The notes beneath the pieces were generated by a model. That model made no database searches. It had not been told where the DNA came from and saw only the letters and a list, made by a program, of their open reading frames with translations. DNA of 64,000 nucleotides, taken from positions 150,969,474 to 151,033,473 of the forward strand of contig CM041293.1 in the NCBI GenBank assembly GCA_023052935.1, read 5' to 3'. The position numbers were made by a program, and so were the translations under genes. Source of the stretch: Piezodorus guildinii. Taxonomy: Eukaryota; Arthropoda; Insecta; Hemiptera; Pentatomidae. Below are positions 54,185 to 64,000 of this stretch, one piece after another; positions within the stretch are counted from its first letter, which is position 1, and every line of letters starts with the position of its first letter.

Positions 54185-54753
54185 TTTATTAAACTCGCTA
54201 TATCGATGTAAAATTGGACGGACTTTAATAACATGTAAGTTTAATTCTGATTGAAATAGTCTGACAGAGCCTAAATAATAATATTTCAAAATTTCTTCTT
54301 CTAAAGTACCTTTAATTTTGTAGTTTTTATGAAATTTACCATATCATCTGATTAGCATTGCTAAAAAACAGGTGAATATTTATGATGAACGAATTCGAAT
54401 TCCAACTAAAGGAGAAAACTGTAAAAATATTTGTTTAATGCAATCATTTGTTTTTGACCTTAAGAACAGTAATATACATGTATAATATACCGTTTGAATG
54501 CTAAAGAGTTTAGAAAACATATTAACTTATATATACTATTGTAAAAGATAACGGAGAGTGATGAAAAGCCGAAAAAACAAACTGATTGTCGTAGATAATA
54601 ATATATTACATTAATTATTAAAACACACGATTCTATTAAAATCCAATGTATATGATTATTTAACAATTTATTTTCTTTTTTAAATTTGTTTTAAAATTCT
54701 TAAATTGATATAAATAACGGATTTGATTGAATTCGTGTGTTGCACGCACCAGA
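54185..54753 (-). mobile_element. Family H, left two-thirds only
   Basis: Starts within the body (AAACTCGCTATATCGATGTA). It continues through AACTAAAGGAGAAAACTG and GAACAGTAATATACATG and ends GTGTTGCACGCACCAGA at 54753. Microsatellite and hairpin missing. Confidence 0.78.
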
Positions 54754-55562
54754 TTTTTTTAAAAAGTTCTTTACTAAATTTACTGTACTTAATCTCTCTA
54801 TTTTATCTAAATTTGTCAATTTTAATTTATCGTTTAGTTATTAATTATATAGTACACGTATATCCAAACGTTAAGAAAGGTGTTATCAGTAATATAGCTG
54901 TTATTACTTGTAATCACTAGCAATATATAATGGAATATAAAATACAGATTTGCAATAACAGAATATATCATTACAGTTAATAAGGTGTTTTGACCATAGA
55001 AGGTCGCAAAGGATAATTTAAAGCCAGAATATAAAAAAAAAAAATCAAACACATGCCTTATAAAGAAACGAAAACTACAATGACTTATTATTTTTAATAA
55101 TGGTCGTTCGAGTGTAGCGATTACTCAAAATAACAGCTATTTAACTTACCAAGCGGCTACAAAAAAATAAGAAAAATTGTGAAAGACTTGAATACGAAGA
55201 GAGAAAAAATGAATGAGCGTGACCCCGATTTAATGAATTTACTACATTATATTACTAAGTTTGGAAACTTGGAGAGTGAATCATCTGCTACGGTAAGGCA
55301 TACCATATGTGGATATCAGTAGGATTTAGTGGTTCTGGACCACCGGTAATTGTCTAGGCCACTTTAATTTGATAAGGGGCTACAGGTTTGAAGGACCTGG
55401 GTTATGGTTGCGCAACCTCCAACCTCAACTTCGTAGACATCTGGTTTGGAAAAGAAAGATTTTTTTGAAGAGGGAATTATAAAACAACGTTGCTCCTTAA
55501 TCGTACCGGGGGCAATTTAAGTATATTACTTACTATAATATAAGTATAATTTAATCATAATT
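54754..55562. other. No gene recognised
   Basis: A/T-rich with a moderately GC-richer stretch at 55230-55420 lacking a usable frame. Confidence 0.45.
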
Positions 55563-55739
55563 TTGGGCTGGGTGTCTGAGTGGGTTAGGGCGCGTTTACT
55601 ACAATTACGAGTTCGCGTCTCGGTGCCGGGGGACTCTTATATTGGCACAATTACTCTAGCCCTCTCCCCTTCGCCCAAGAATCCCCGTATAGCCTTCAAT
55701 GGCGAGATAGAGGCAAAAAAAACAACATATAATATATAT
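55563..55739 (+). repeat. SINE-A, short copy
   Basis: GGGCTGGGTGTCTGAGTGGG, B-box-like GAGTTCGCGTCTC, GGTGCCGGGGGACT, then CCCGTATAGCCTTCAATGGC and an A-rich tail. Lies directly against a mariner relic. Confidence 0.75.
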
Positions 55740-56174
55740 ATGCTTCGCTTGGGTGCAATTTCCAGACATTTAAAGTGTATTGGGAAAGTAAAAAAGCTCG
55801 ATACATGGGTACCTCATGATCTCATTGAGCGGCAGCAAGACCCCATGTTTCAAAACATACCGTGCACAAATTGAAAGTATATATTCTCCCGACTTGTCTC
55901 CAACAGATTACCACCTGTTCAGGAATTAAGACAACTTCGTCAAAGGAAAACTTTTTGAAAATGATGATCAAGTGAAAAGTGCGTTTTCAGATTTTGTTTC
56001 ACTTCAAAGCTCAGAGTTTTTCAGTTCGAGGATAAAAAAGTTGGTGTCACGTTGGAAAAAGTGTGCAGAAAAAGAAGGTAAATACTTTGAATAAAATTAT
56101 CTTTTTTTCATATCGTAATTTTTTTATAAAAATCCTTTACCTTGAAAACGGACATTTCATGTGGCATAAACCAA
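55740..56174 (+). pseudogene. mariner-type DNA transposon, internally deleted, 5'-truncated
   Basis: Encodes ISRHLKCIGKVKKLDTWVPH then DLIERQQDPMFQNIPCTN and a stop. After that it jumps to YIFSRLVSNRL / YSPDLSPTDYHLF-equivalent codons in another frame, and then FENDDQVKSAFSDFVSLQSS-like and WHVGKSVQKK-like endings. The central catalytic region is deleted at the same junction as the copy at 2781-3587, with an extra small deletion. The right end AAAACGGACATTTCATGTGG...CCAA is followed by TA. The 103-codon frame at 55563 fuses SINE and mariner and is not a gene. Confidence 0.82.
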
Positions 56175-57593
56175 TATATAATAGGAGAAAGTATTACGAT
56201 CGTACAAATTTTCGAATCCTGGTTTTCAACGAAATAGACGTTTTAGAGCCCCTTGCGTCAAAATGAGCTAGTCCCGCAAAAAGGTCCGTGTGTGAGAGTG
56301 TGAGAGTGTCCTTACATTTAGTGAATCTAGCTTATAAAAGAAAAGTTCTATAATAATGAAATTTCATATAATAGAACCTGATAGTTCTTAGATGCTACAG
56401 CAACTTGCTCAACAAATTCAGCGAACCAAAAGTCTATTTAACAACTTTTTTACAATTTTCTTTTTAAAAAATTGATTAAACTAACTATAACGATGTAAAA
56501 TTTAATACGTTTTTGGAACAGGTAGGTTTCATTCTGATTAAAATGGTGTGACAGGGCTTGAATGACGGTATTTGAAACTTTCTTACTTTATATGAAGGAA
56601 TCACATATCAAATGTTATGTATTCTTCAACACACATAAATAGTTATACAGATGTATAATATATCATTGGAAGTATAAATATTTTAGAAAAAACGTTTTTA
56701 AACCTCTCCAAGTTGTTAGAAGAGAGGCTAAAATCTCATAACAAAAATTATTGTCGAAGATAATAATTTTAATGTCATCTTATTTAATCTGAAACACATA
56801 ATACATGTTTCCACCGAAACTTGAAGTGACTTTTAAACCTTTTTTTCAATTGTAGCTTTATTTAATCAAAGTCAATCAATCCAAATGCAAACATATCACC
56901 TTTACCCTTCGAAGACAATCCTGCCCTCCAGTTCTCTTTAACTCCGTTCCGCTTTCTTTCTCCGACACAGTGCGGTATCTTGGCTTCCTTCTGGACAAAA
57001 GACTAACTTGGAACCCGTATACTAGACTTAAACGACAAGAACTTAATCGACGATTTGGACAATTATACAGACTACTGAACAGAAATTCTAAATTATCTAT
57101 CGAGAACAAACTGCTAATATACAAGACAGTACTGAAGCCTATCTGGACCTACGGACTTGTGGGGGACAGCCAAATTGTCTAACATCAAACGCATTTAATC
57201 CTTATCCAGCTCCACACATCCTTACCATCCTCCTAGAAGGTTGAAACGGCAGTGGCCTCGAGACCTCTTGTAAAATGTATATTGGAGTTCTAGCATTGGC
57301 TAGATTCTCCACTCACGTGCTGTATGCTTGTGAATTGTATATAGGTATGAGTGACTTTTGTATATATTTTGTTTTGTATATATTTATATTGTATTATTAT
57401 TATTTAAATTTATTGTTTTGTATATATCGTGTGAATGCAGTATGAATGTTGTACTTTATCCCTATTAAAAATGTCCTAAATTGGACAGATTGTAATATTG
57501 CTCAATAAAGAATTGTTTCTAAAAAAAAGCTTTATTTAAAAGTTCTAAGATTGATTTTAACACTGAGACTTGCGCGCACCAGATGTTATATTT
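56173..57593 (-). mobile_element. Family H copy split by a Jockey insertion
   Basis: Halves 56173-56864 and 57528-57593. Landmarks: GTATTACGATCGTACAAATT, GTGTGTGAGAGTGTGAGAG (altered microsatellite), ATGTTTCCACCGAAACTT, then GATTTTAACACTGAGACTTG and the left end GCGCACCAGA at 57593. The mariner lies against its hairpin end, which is eroded. Confidence 0.72.
56865..57527 (+). pseudogene. Jockey LINE, 5'-truncated insertion with TSD
   Basis: The 11-bp TSD AGCTTTATTTA is at 56854-56864 and 57528-57538. Coding enters at NQSNPNANISPLPFEDN-like codons, then in another frame VRYLGFLLDKRLTWNPYTRL, KRQELNRRFGQLYRLLNRNS, ENKLLIYKTVLKPIWTYGL. A large deletion follows, then PPRRLKRQWPRDLL and a long T/G-rich 3' UTR ending TCAATAAAGAATTG with a short A tail. 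It belongs to a subfamily distinct from the 23499 and 51527 copies. The tip at 1128-1290 is the same type. Confidence 0.92.
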
Positions 57594-58624
57594 ATTTTTA
57601 ACTAGTTGGACTCTGAAAAAATATAACCTTTGCAGTTTTTTTATGCCTTAGGTCATACAGTTATATAGCACCCGGAGCTGAGAGTTATACAGTTAGCAAA
57701 TTATCATAAGAAATGACGGTACCTGTCTAACAATGGAGCTAAGGTATTTAGTAGTCGCCTGGGGCTCGGTCGTGTTGGCTAGCTTATCTTCCCCTGTTTC
57801 CATCCAGCCTCGGCATCGCCTCTGGGCCCAACTCAAATATTATCATAAGGAGAATCAGCAAGGAATTCCAACACAGGTTATGTTCAAAATTAATTTATAA
57901 TTGATTCTCCGATGCAAATATTTGTGTAAACAATCTGTTTTGCGCAGCACACAACTTAATAAATTAATTTTTATTATAATTGTAATTTACTTGTCTAAAT
58001 AAATGTATTGCTAGGTTATTTTTAAATAAAATGATCCATTTTCACTCAACACTTCTTTATTTATTTTTTCTTTCTCCCTACGTTTCGGCCTTTGCCATTT
58101 TCAAGGATTCTTAAATCATTCATTTATATTGCACATATATAAAATACATTTTGTCACATTTAAAAAAAAAATTACAGGTTAAACTAGCTTTGTCAGCTTG
58201 TTATTATTAATAAATTAAAATAAAATAAACACTGCCTTACTAAATTGGGTTTCTCAGATACTGCATACTACATGCCCATTAAACATTTTTTTTTTCTTTC
58301 AGTTTAGTTCTCTGGGATAACTTTTTTGGTAGAATAGAATAGAATAGAACAAGAAACTTAATTCTGGGACAATATACCTTAAGAATAACTTTAATAAACA
58401 AAACACAAAATTATTATATCTGGCCTAAAACCATATATAACTACATTTAAATAACAGTGGTAGTGTGTAATAACAAAAATATTAAAAATCTGATGGCGTA
58501 CAACCAAATATAAATAAATAAATGGGGATACCTAAGGCCAATGGTCAAAATAGTTAGTTTGTAATCTTCCTCTACCTAGACGTTTTACGATTGTCCGTGC
58601 CTAAAAAAAGTTATTTAAAATCTT
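57594..58624. other. No gene; Penelope-like motif and a possible LINE tail
   Basis: On the minus strand near 58065-58110 there is TCCTTGAAAATGGCAAAGGC followed by CGAAACGTAGGG, a pattern common near Penelope-like element ends. 58330-58620 begins with GAATAGAATAGAATAG and AATTCTGGGACAATA, suggesting a minus-strand LINE 3' end. Both are tentative. Confidence 0.4.
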
Positions 58625-58866
58625 TGTTGAAAGCAAGACACGACTTTCAATTACCCCTATTGCTATAACCAATTTAAGAACTTTTAAATGAAGTAAGGAT
58701 ATAAAAAAGATTAAAGAATTGCATTGCGTTTTAATGGGATTTGTGTTTCAGACTAAAAAATCTAAAAATAGAAAATTATTATCTACATCAATTACTAAGT
58801 TGTATTCGCTTTTCATCACTCTCCATTACCTTATACAATTTTGTATAAAGGATAACCTTATACATA
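58625..58866 (+). repeat. Family H, left-end fragment
   Basis: GACACGACTTTCAATTACCC near the left end, then TTTGTGTTTCAGACTAAAAA, CTCTCCATTACCTTATAC. Homology stops near 58866, just before SINE-C. Confidence 0.65.
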
Positions 58867-58882
58867 TTTCTTGTAGGAAAGT

Positions 58883-59165
58883 GGGGCTCACTTGTAGCAG
58901 CTTGGCTAGTATAACTGCCTCATATGCCAAAGGTTACGGGTTCAAACCCGCAGGTGGTCCTTGGATTTTTTGATGGGAGTGAAAAATCCTTAGTGATGCC
59001 GTCCTTCGGAGGGGGCGTTAAAAGGTGGTCTCGAGCCCGTGCGATGTCAGGTACTAGTTAAAGATCCCTATCCTAATAAAACCTGAGTAGGCAAAATTAA
59101 GGACTCCCACTGTAGCATCGTCAGATTAGCCATAGTAGCATAAAGTGACGTTAAATAAATAATAA
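58883..59165 (+). repeat. SINE-C, near-complete
   Basis: GGGGCTCACTTGTAGCAGC, B-box GGTTCAAACCC, CCGTCCTTCGGAGGGGG, GATCCCTATCCTAATAAAAC, GTAGCATCGTCAGATTAGCC, GTGACGTTAAATAAATAATA. No clear TSD. Confidence 0.87.
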
Positions 59166-59830
59166 TAATTATATTATTTCGATGGAAACCATTTACCATG
59201 GATAACAACTAAAATCTTAAAAATTTATTTTATCCCTAACCGTTGACAGTAGGACTATCGCTATAAGAACGTTTTTCTTTTTTCTTGAGGTCTAGTGTTT
59301 GATACCACAATATGCCAAGACATTTATGAAACATATATTAAGCACAAATTTTCTTTTTGTTCATTTTTAATTATTGCATCCTGGATTGGCCAATGAAGGT
59401 AACTTTATTTCAAACCATTTTAAAGTTAATTAAATGAGGAAGTTTTTTTGAGATTCGGAAAATTTAAAATCCAACGAAATGAGTGTAATAATTGCTTGAA
59501 ATGTCCGAATATCCTTAGGAATATTTAATATTCTGCATGACGTTGTACGACACATACTTTCATATTTTTAGGGTTCGAATTCTTAACTTTCTGAGAAAGG
59601 TTATAGCCTATTTAAAATTTAATTAATGATGATTTTTTCCCTAATTCTTAGGTGTCAAAGGCATGTAAAAGTTATATGATGCTAATTCTTAAACGAAAAG
59701 CCAATTTTTAGCGGAAGAAATAAAACAAAAACATGTTTTTTGTAAACTTTTTTAAAATTGTCAATCACCTATTTCTTTCACAAAATGTCTGTTATACTTC
59801 TCTATAAAGAGGATTTTTTTTTTCGAATTT
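59166..59830. other. No gene recognised
   Basis: A/T-rich; no repeat match within the window. Confidence 0.45.
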
Positions 59831-60526
59831 TTACTTTCACTTACTATATATAGTAAGGGAATGTATTGCGATCTTGAAAATTTTCGAATTCCAGCTTTCA
59901 ACGGAAATACACGTTTTAGGGTCCTCTGAATACAAATAACCAAGTCCCGCAAAAAGGTCTGTGTGTGTGTGGTAACTCCCGGACGGAAACGAAATGTCCT
60001 ATGAAACTGAAATTTCATATTTAAGACAACTATACGCCCGAGACGTTACAAAACCTTTTTCTTCAAAATGAGCTTACCAGAAGAGCCACTTTATACCATG
60101 CATTTTTTTATGCAAGATTTTCTCAAAAACGGTTCCGAGGATTTTGTTTACGACAGGGCTTAAATGCAGATGTTTCAAAATTTCTTCTCCTAAAGTACCT
60201 TTAATTTTGTTGATTCTATAAAAATAACTTTATTATCTTGTTACCACTGATGAAAAACAGGTAAATATATAAATTGAATGAATTCGAAACACAACTAAAG
60301 GAAAACACTAAAAACATATATTTTAAATGAAATTTTTCGTTTTTGAACATAAGAACAGTAATGTTATGTATGATATGCCGTTAGAAAGCTTGAGATTTTT
60401 TAAAGAAATTCCATTTAATTAATTCTTTAATGGTTTCACTCATTTTTATCTCTAACTGTATTTGAAAATTCTTTAATCGATTTTAAAAACGGAGGTAAGT
60501 GAAAGTCGTGTGTTGCCCGCACCAGA
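59831..60526 (-). mobile_element. Family H, copy with internal deletions
   Basis: Right hairpin TTACTTTCACTTACTATATA / TAGTAAGGGAATG at 59831, GTGTGTGTGTGG near 59962, deletions near 60148 and 60395. Left end GGAGGTAAGTGAAAGTCGTG then TTGCCCGCACCAGA at 60526. Confidence 0.85.
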
Positions 60527-61083
60527 TTTTTTTTTAATGGTGGAACAATAAAAACTTATTTTTTTCCGAAATCTCGGACTCAACTTATATTACTTATTAT
60601 TATTGAAAAATGTGAAAAAAATATTTCTCACAGAAAATTCAGAATTGCATTACTTATAAAACATTTGCAATCATTTTTCTACAAAATATTGTTCTTTTTT
60701 TATATTTCAAATTGTCTTTTCGTTTAAGAATCATCATCATATAACTTTTTCATGCCTTTGAAACATACGAATTAAAGAAAAAATTATCATTGATTAATTT
60801 CAAAATTTAGGAGAATTATTTTTATTCGACACCAAATCGATCCCCCAAGTTTAGTCAAAAAAGCCTTGGGGGCAGATTTACCATCTTAACCTTTATTTTT
60901 CATTCATTTAGTACTACTTATTTTTCTATACGTGTACGTCAAGTAGATATATTTGAGTTTTTCTGATGAAAACTCAAAATTTGATTTTTCTTTTTAACCG
61001 TTGAGGATCGGTCTAAGGGTCATATGAACGTTTTTTGTTCCTCCTGAAGTCATATTATCTGCTCCTATAATATGAATATACGC
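60527..61083. other. No gene recognised
   Basis: A/T-rich; nothing identified. Confidence 0.45.
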
Positions 61084-61250
61084 TTATGAAACACTCTGTA
61101 TACTATATTTACTTCTATAAAGGTAATTATTTGACAATTTAATGTCTTCATTTCTTATTTTAGACTGGTTTAAACAACAATATATTGCATATCCACAATT
61201 TGATCTGAGAGAGAGATTGAGTGGAGGAGGGAAATTCCTTGGGGACTTAC

Positions 61251-61368
61251 CCTTTCTTTTTCTTGTCGAAGGGAAAACCCTTTGAGATTTGTTAGAATCT
61301 TCACAAGGGAGTTCGTCCTCCTTCGCTTGAGAAATCACTTCTGAGTTTCCAAAGTAGCTTTTGTGATT
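61251..61368 (-). CDS. Candidate internal exon, unknown product
   Basis: On the minus strand a pyrimidine-rich acceptor (TTTGTTTCTGCCTC...GCTAAG) ends at 61369. A strong donor GG/GTAAGT starts at 61250. Between them 118 bases are open: NHKSYFGNSEVISQAKEDEL, PCEDSNKSQRVFPSTRKRKG. The block is less A/T-rich than its flanks. The residues are polar and charged, with a basic cluster (RKRKG) that could be a nuclear localisation signal. The frame stays open on both sides (about 61084-61461), so the boundaries are inferred from splice signals only. No family recognised. It lies on the same strand as the islands at 413-575 and 985-1110; whether they belong to one gene is unknown. Confidence 0.35.
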
Positions 61369-61857
61369 CTTAGCAATATTGAGGCAGAAACAAATAATTT
61401 TGTTGTTAAATCCTATGTAATTAAAAATTGTAATCATTATTGCTTTTAATATTATATACAAACGAAAATTAAACCCATCGGAACTTTTCTTAAAATCATG
61501 GTGTAGATCTCAATATCGCAATTAAATTCATTCTTCCCAATAGTTCATCGGAAAAGAATGAGTTTTTACTATCCTCCATTTATCATCCAGTTTAAAATTA
61601 TTAATATTTATTAACAATTGTTTTTGCCTTTAAAATTGGTATTATTCATCTAAAAAAAAAAAAATATGCAAATATGCTGCCGCCTCAAAAGTCGTCGGGG
61701 TTGATTGTACGGATTGGTAGTGGATTCAAGTGTTTGGACCGATGGGTTCATGTTGTAAGTCAGTCTTTCATGAAATTTTTTATAATAATGTGTGACAAAT
61801 TCGGATATTCGGAATAGCGAATTTAGGTGGGTAAACAGTAATATAAATAATATAATA

Positions 61858-62575
61858 AAACAGCCAAGAAGCTGACTTAAAATGGCTACAACATTAGAAG
61901 CATTAGCCGGAAAAATGTTTTATCCACGGAAAGGATAGAGAATAATCAGTAAAAAAAATAATAAAAATCAAAAATTTTTAGCGGCAAAATTAATTAATGA
62001 TTTCCAATGGATCGACCCATATACAACAAACAAATTACATTCCACAATTAAACACGAAAAAAATACTAATCGACTGTTTATTCATATATTTTTTTTATCT
62101 TCAAAAATTATTGTCTTGCATGCAGGTAAAATTTCAATTTTTTCTTTTCTGTTTTATAATTAATAGCGGTGTACTGACCCTAAAGCTCCATAGATTTTTT
62201 TCTTTTATCTTCCAAAATAACTGAGTTACAAGCGCATATGTAAGCAAGATTTCATTTTTTTTTTTTTTTTTAATCGGCCTTTATCAATTCTAAAATTTTA
62301 TATATATTTTATTTTTTATATATATTTTATCTCTATCTTCAAAAATAACTGACTAAAGGGCGTATTCATGAAAAAAATCTTAATTTCTTTTCTTTTCGTT
62401 TTTTTATGATTTTTCGCGGTTTCTTGGTTTAAAAACTATCACTTTTATTTAGTCACCATTTTAAAACTAATCGGCTGATATCCACACCTAGGTAAGTATC
62501 ATAGTGGATGCCTAGTATTTTGTGCAAATTTTAAAATAGTCACGGAGAAAAGGGACAAACGGATTTTTTTTTTTT
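61858..62575 (+). repeat. Repeat X, longest copy
   Basis: Left half shares GAAGCTGACTTAAAATGGC and GAAAGGATAGAGAATAA with 7270-7480. The right half shares AAAATAACTGACTAAAGGGC, TAATCGGCTGATATCCACAC and GGACAAACGGATTTTT with 47760-48116. Ends in a T tract (62564-62585). Non-coding; class unknown. 61462-61857 to its left shows nothing. Confidence 0.6.
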
Positions 62576-63459
62576 TTTTTTTTTTGGTTGTTAGAAAGGT
62601 TATTATTGAAAAATGATCAAAAACGATTAATCAAGCAATCGAAATAACTTTCAATGTTTATTTTCTATTATAATATACAGTTAAAATTATCATTTTTTAA
62701 AACGGAGTAACATATTTTCGAATAGGCATTTCAAGCATACAATTAGTCAAATAAACATATAATAAGCAAGAGTCTTATCGAAAAATTAAAGGAAATAAAT
62801 CTTAGGCAAGTTTATTTTATGCTAAAAAATACATTTAAAAACGTGTTAAAATCCCATAATTATTAACAAACAAAAAAAGTTGTATTACATAAGAGTCCAA
62901 CCAAGAAATCTGTCACTAGCACCCATAGACTGCCACGTGTCGTTAAGAAATATCAACGCATTATAACGCCCTATTTAAGAGCTGATCGATTCAATTATGT
63001 AATACAATCCAATTAAAACATCGAATTCTTTAGGAATTGATTTAAATTTTAAATATGAGACGAAAATAAATTAAAACACGCAACCAATAAAAAAGATATA
63101 TATCAACTAGTAGAAAATAATTCAAACCAAACTTCCATAAAAACCAATACTTGAAAACACAATTACAAATGTCGAAAAATATAGGAAACCAATTCAGATA
63201 ATGGATAAAAAAAATTGTAATCACGGCTTACAAAAACAGTATTTTTGCAGTGAAGAATGTAAAAAACTAGCATGTTACATACAAATATTACCACAAAAAG
63301 TAGCTGTCATTCCCAACCCAACATTATGAATTTTTAATTAATTTTCAAAACATACAGCATAAGTTTGGTGAGGGATGTGAAGCGAAGATCTGCACCTAAC
63401 GGAAGAATCTTAAGAAGCTAAAGGATTTATAGAGGAAACTTCTAGACTTTTGTTTCTTT
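62576..63459. other. No gene recognised
   Basis: A/T-rich; no coding or repeat match. Confidence 0.45.
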
Positions 63460-64000
63460 TTTAAACAAAGAGTTAAAAAAAAGTTAAAGAATTCCATTGA
63501 GCTTCGATAAAATAATCTATTATATCATTATCTACAACAATCACTTAGTTTTAACCGTTTTTCATCACTCTACATTATTTTATACAACATTTTGTATGAG
63601 ATAACATCTTTTCCCTAATCTTTAGCTTCCCATCGGTATATCATACATCTATTCTTATGTTTGGAAAAAAGAAATCAGCTAAAAACATATTTTTCCCTTT
63701 TCTTTCTTAGTTGGTTATCATATTCGTACAACTTGAATACTTACCCGTATTTTATAAATCTTAACAAGATGTTGTGGTTATTTTTTTTATTAATCCACTA
63801 AATTACAGGTACTATAGGGATTGAAAATTTACAATATCAGCATTGAATCCCTATCAGATGACAAAAATGCTTAGTATAAATCGATTTTGTTAAAAAAGAT
63901 GCTGTAACATCTAAGACATGTACGCTCCTAAAATATGAAATTTCAGTTAATACAATTTATCGTTTTTGAACTATATTTACTAAACACACAGAGACCTTTA
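63460..64000 (+). mobile_element. Family H, diverged copy running off the right edge
   Basis: AAAGTTAAAGAATTCCATTG, CAACAATCACTTAGTTTTAA, CTTTAGCTTCCCATCGGTAT, then CAGTTAATACAATTTATCG and ACACACAGAGACCTTT at the edge, which is the microsatellite position. The left end is eroded. Confidence 0.7.

Noticed and set aside
55563..55874. 103-codon open frame
   Set aside because: It runs from a SINE-A into a mariner relic, two unrelated elements, so it is a chance fusion.
1..64000. Direct-repeat arrays resembling CRISPR, and bacterial operons or ribosome binding sites
   Set aside because: Repeats are dispersed eukaryotic mobile elements and microsatellites; no regularly spaced repeat-spacer array and no bacterial gene organisation was found.

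Overview
The window reads as a gene-poor, AT-rich intergenic or intronic stretch of an animal genome. An arthropod, probably an insect and possibly a hemipteran, is suggested by its mobile elements. These include Jockey-clade, RTE, CR1/L2-like and I/R1-like LINEs, tRNA-derived SINEs, a mariner relic, a Helitron with the arthropod-type terminus, and a very abundant repeat built like Drosophila DINE-1. No bacterial features, rRNA, CRISPR array or credible functional tRNA gene was seen. Most long open frames are parts of retrotransposons; the rest are chance frames in A/T-rich DNA. The species call is an inference from repeat content only.

Layout. At 0-4.5 kb there are Jockey pieces, two small GC-rich minus-strand islands that look like host exons (413-575, 985-1110), degenerate SINEs and an internally deleted mariner. 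At 4.4-20 kb there are the first copies of the dominant repeat, here called family H. One H copy (12622-16139) was split by a 2.7-kb Helitron (13298-15986) that itself carries a SINE, a small hairpin MITE and RTE debris. A Jockey copy (16749-19022) was split by a fold-back DNA element with about 450-bp inverted repeats (16951-18317). At 20-34 kb there are a TIR element hit by a SINE, more H and Jockey copies with clear target-site duplications (TSDs), and a 540-bp duplicated segment (29012-29553 and 32516-33053) carrying a splice-acceptor-like site and a short conserved frame. At 34-46 kb there are an unidentified 152-codon open frame, fold-back elements, four H copies, and the only intact sizeable ORF (43955-45037, LINE reverse transcriptase C-terminus). 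At 46-64 kb there are further H copies, a CR1/L2-like LINE, two Jockey copies, a second relic of the protein found in the fold-back element, a second mariner with the same deletion, and a candidate minus-strand exon (61251-61368).

How it fits together. This is a nested record of transposition. Family H (17 whole or partial copies found by eye) provides the background into which a Helitron, a 64-bp micro-Helitron and a Jockey copy inserted. Jockey copies are of two kinds: randomly 5'-truncated ones, and several that all begin at the same codon neighbourhood of the RT. SINE families A-D depend on LINE machinery in trans, as inferred from their poly-A or simple-repeat tails and TSDs. Coordinates of repeats without a TSD are good to roughly 5-20 bases. 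No similarity search could be run, so family names rest on recognised motifs and on comparison of copies within the window.
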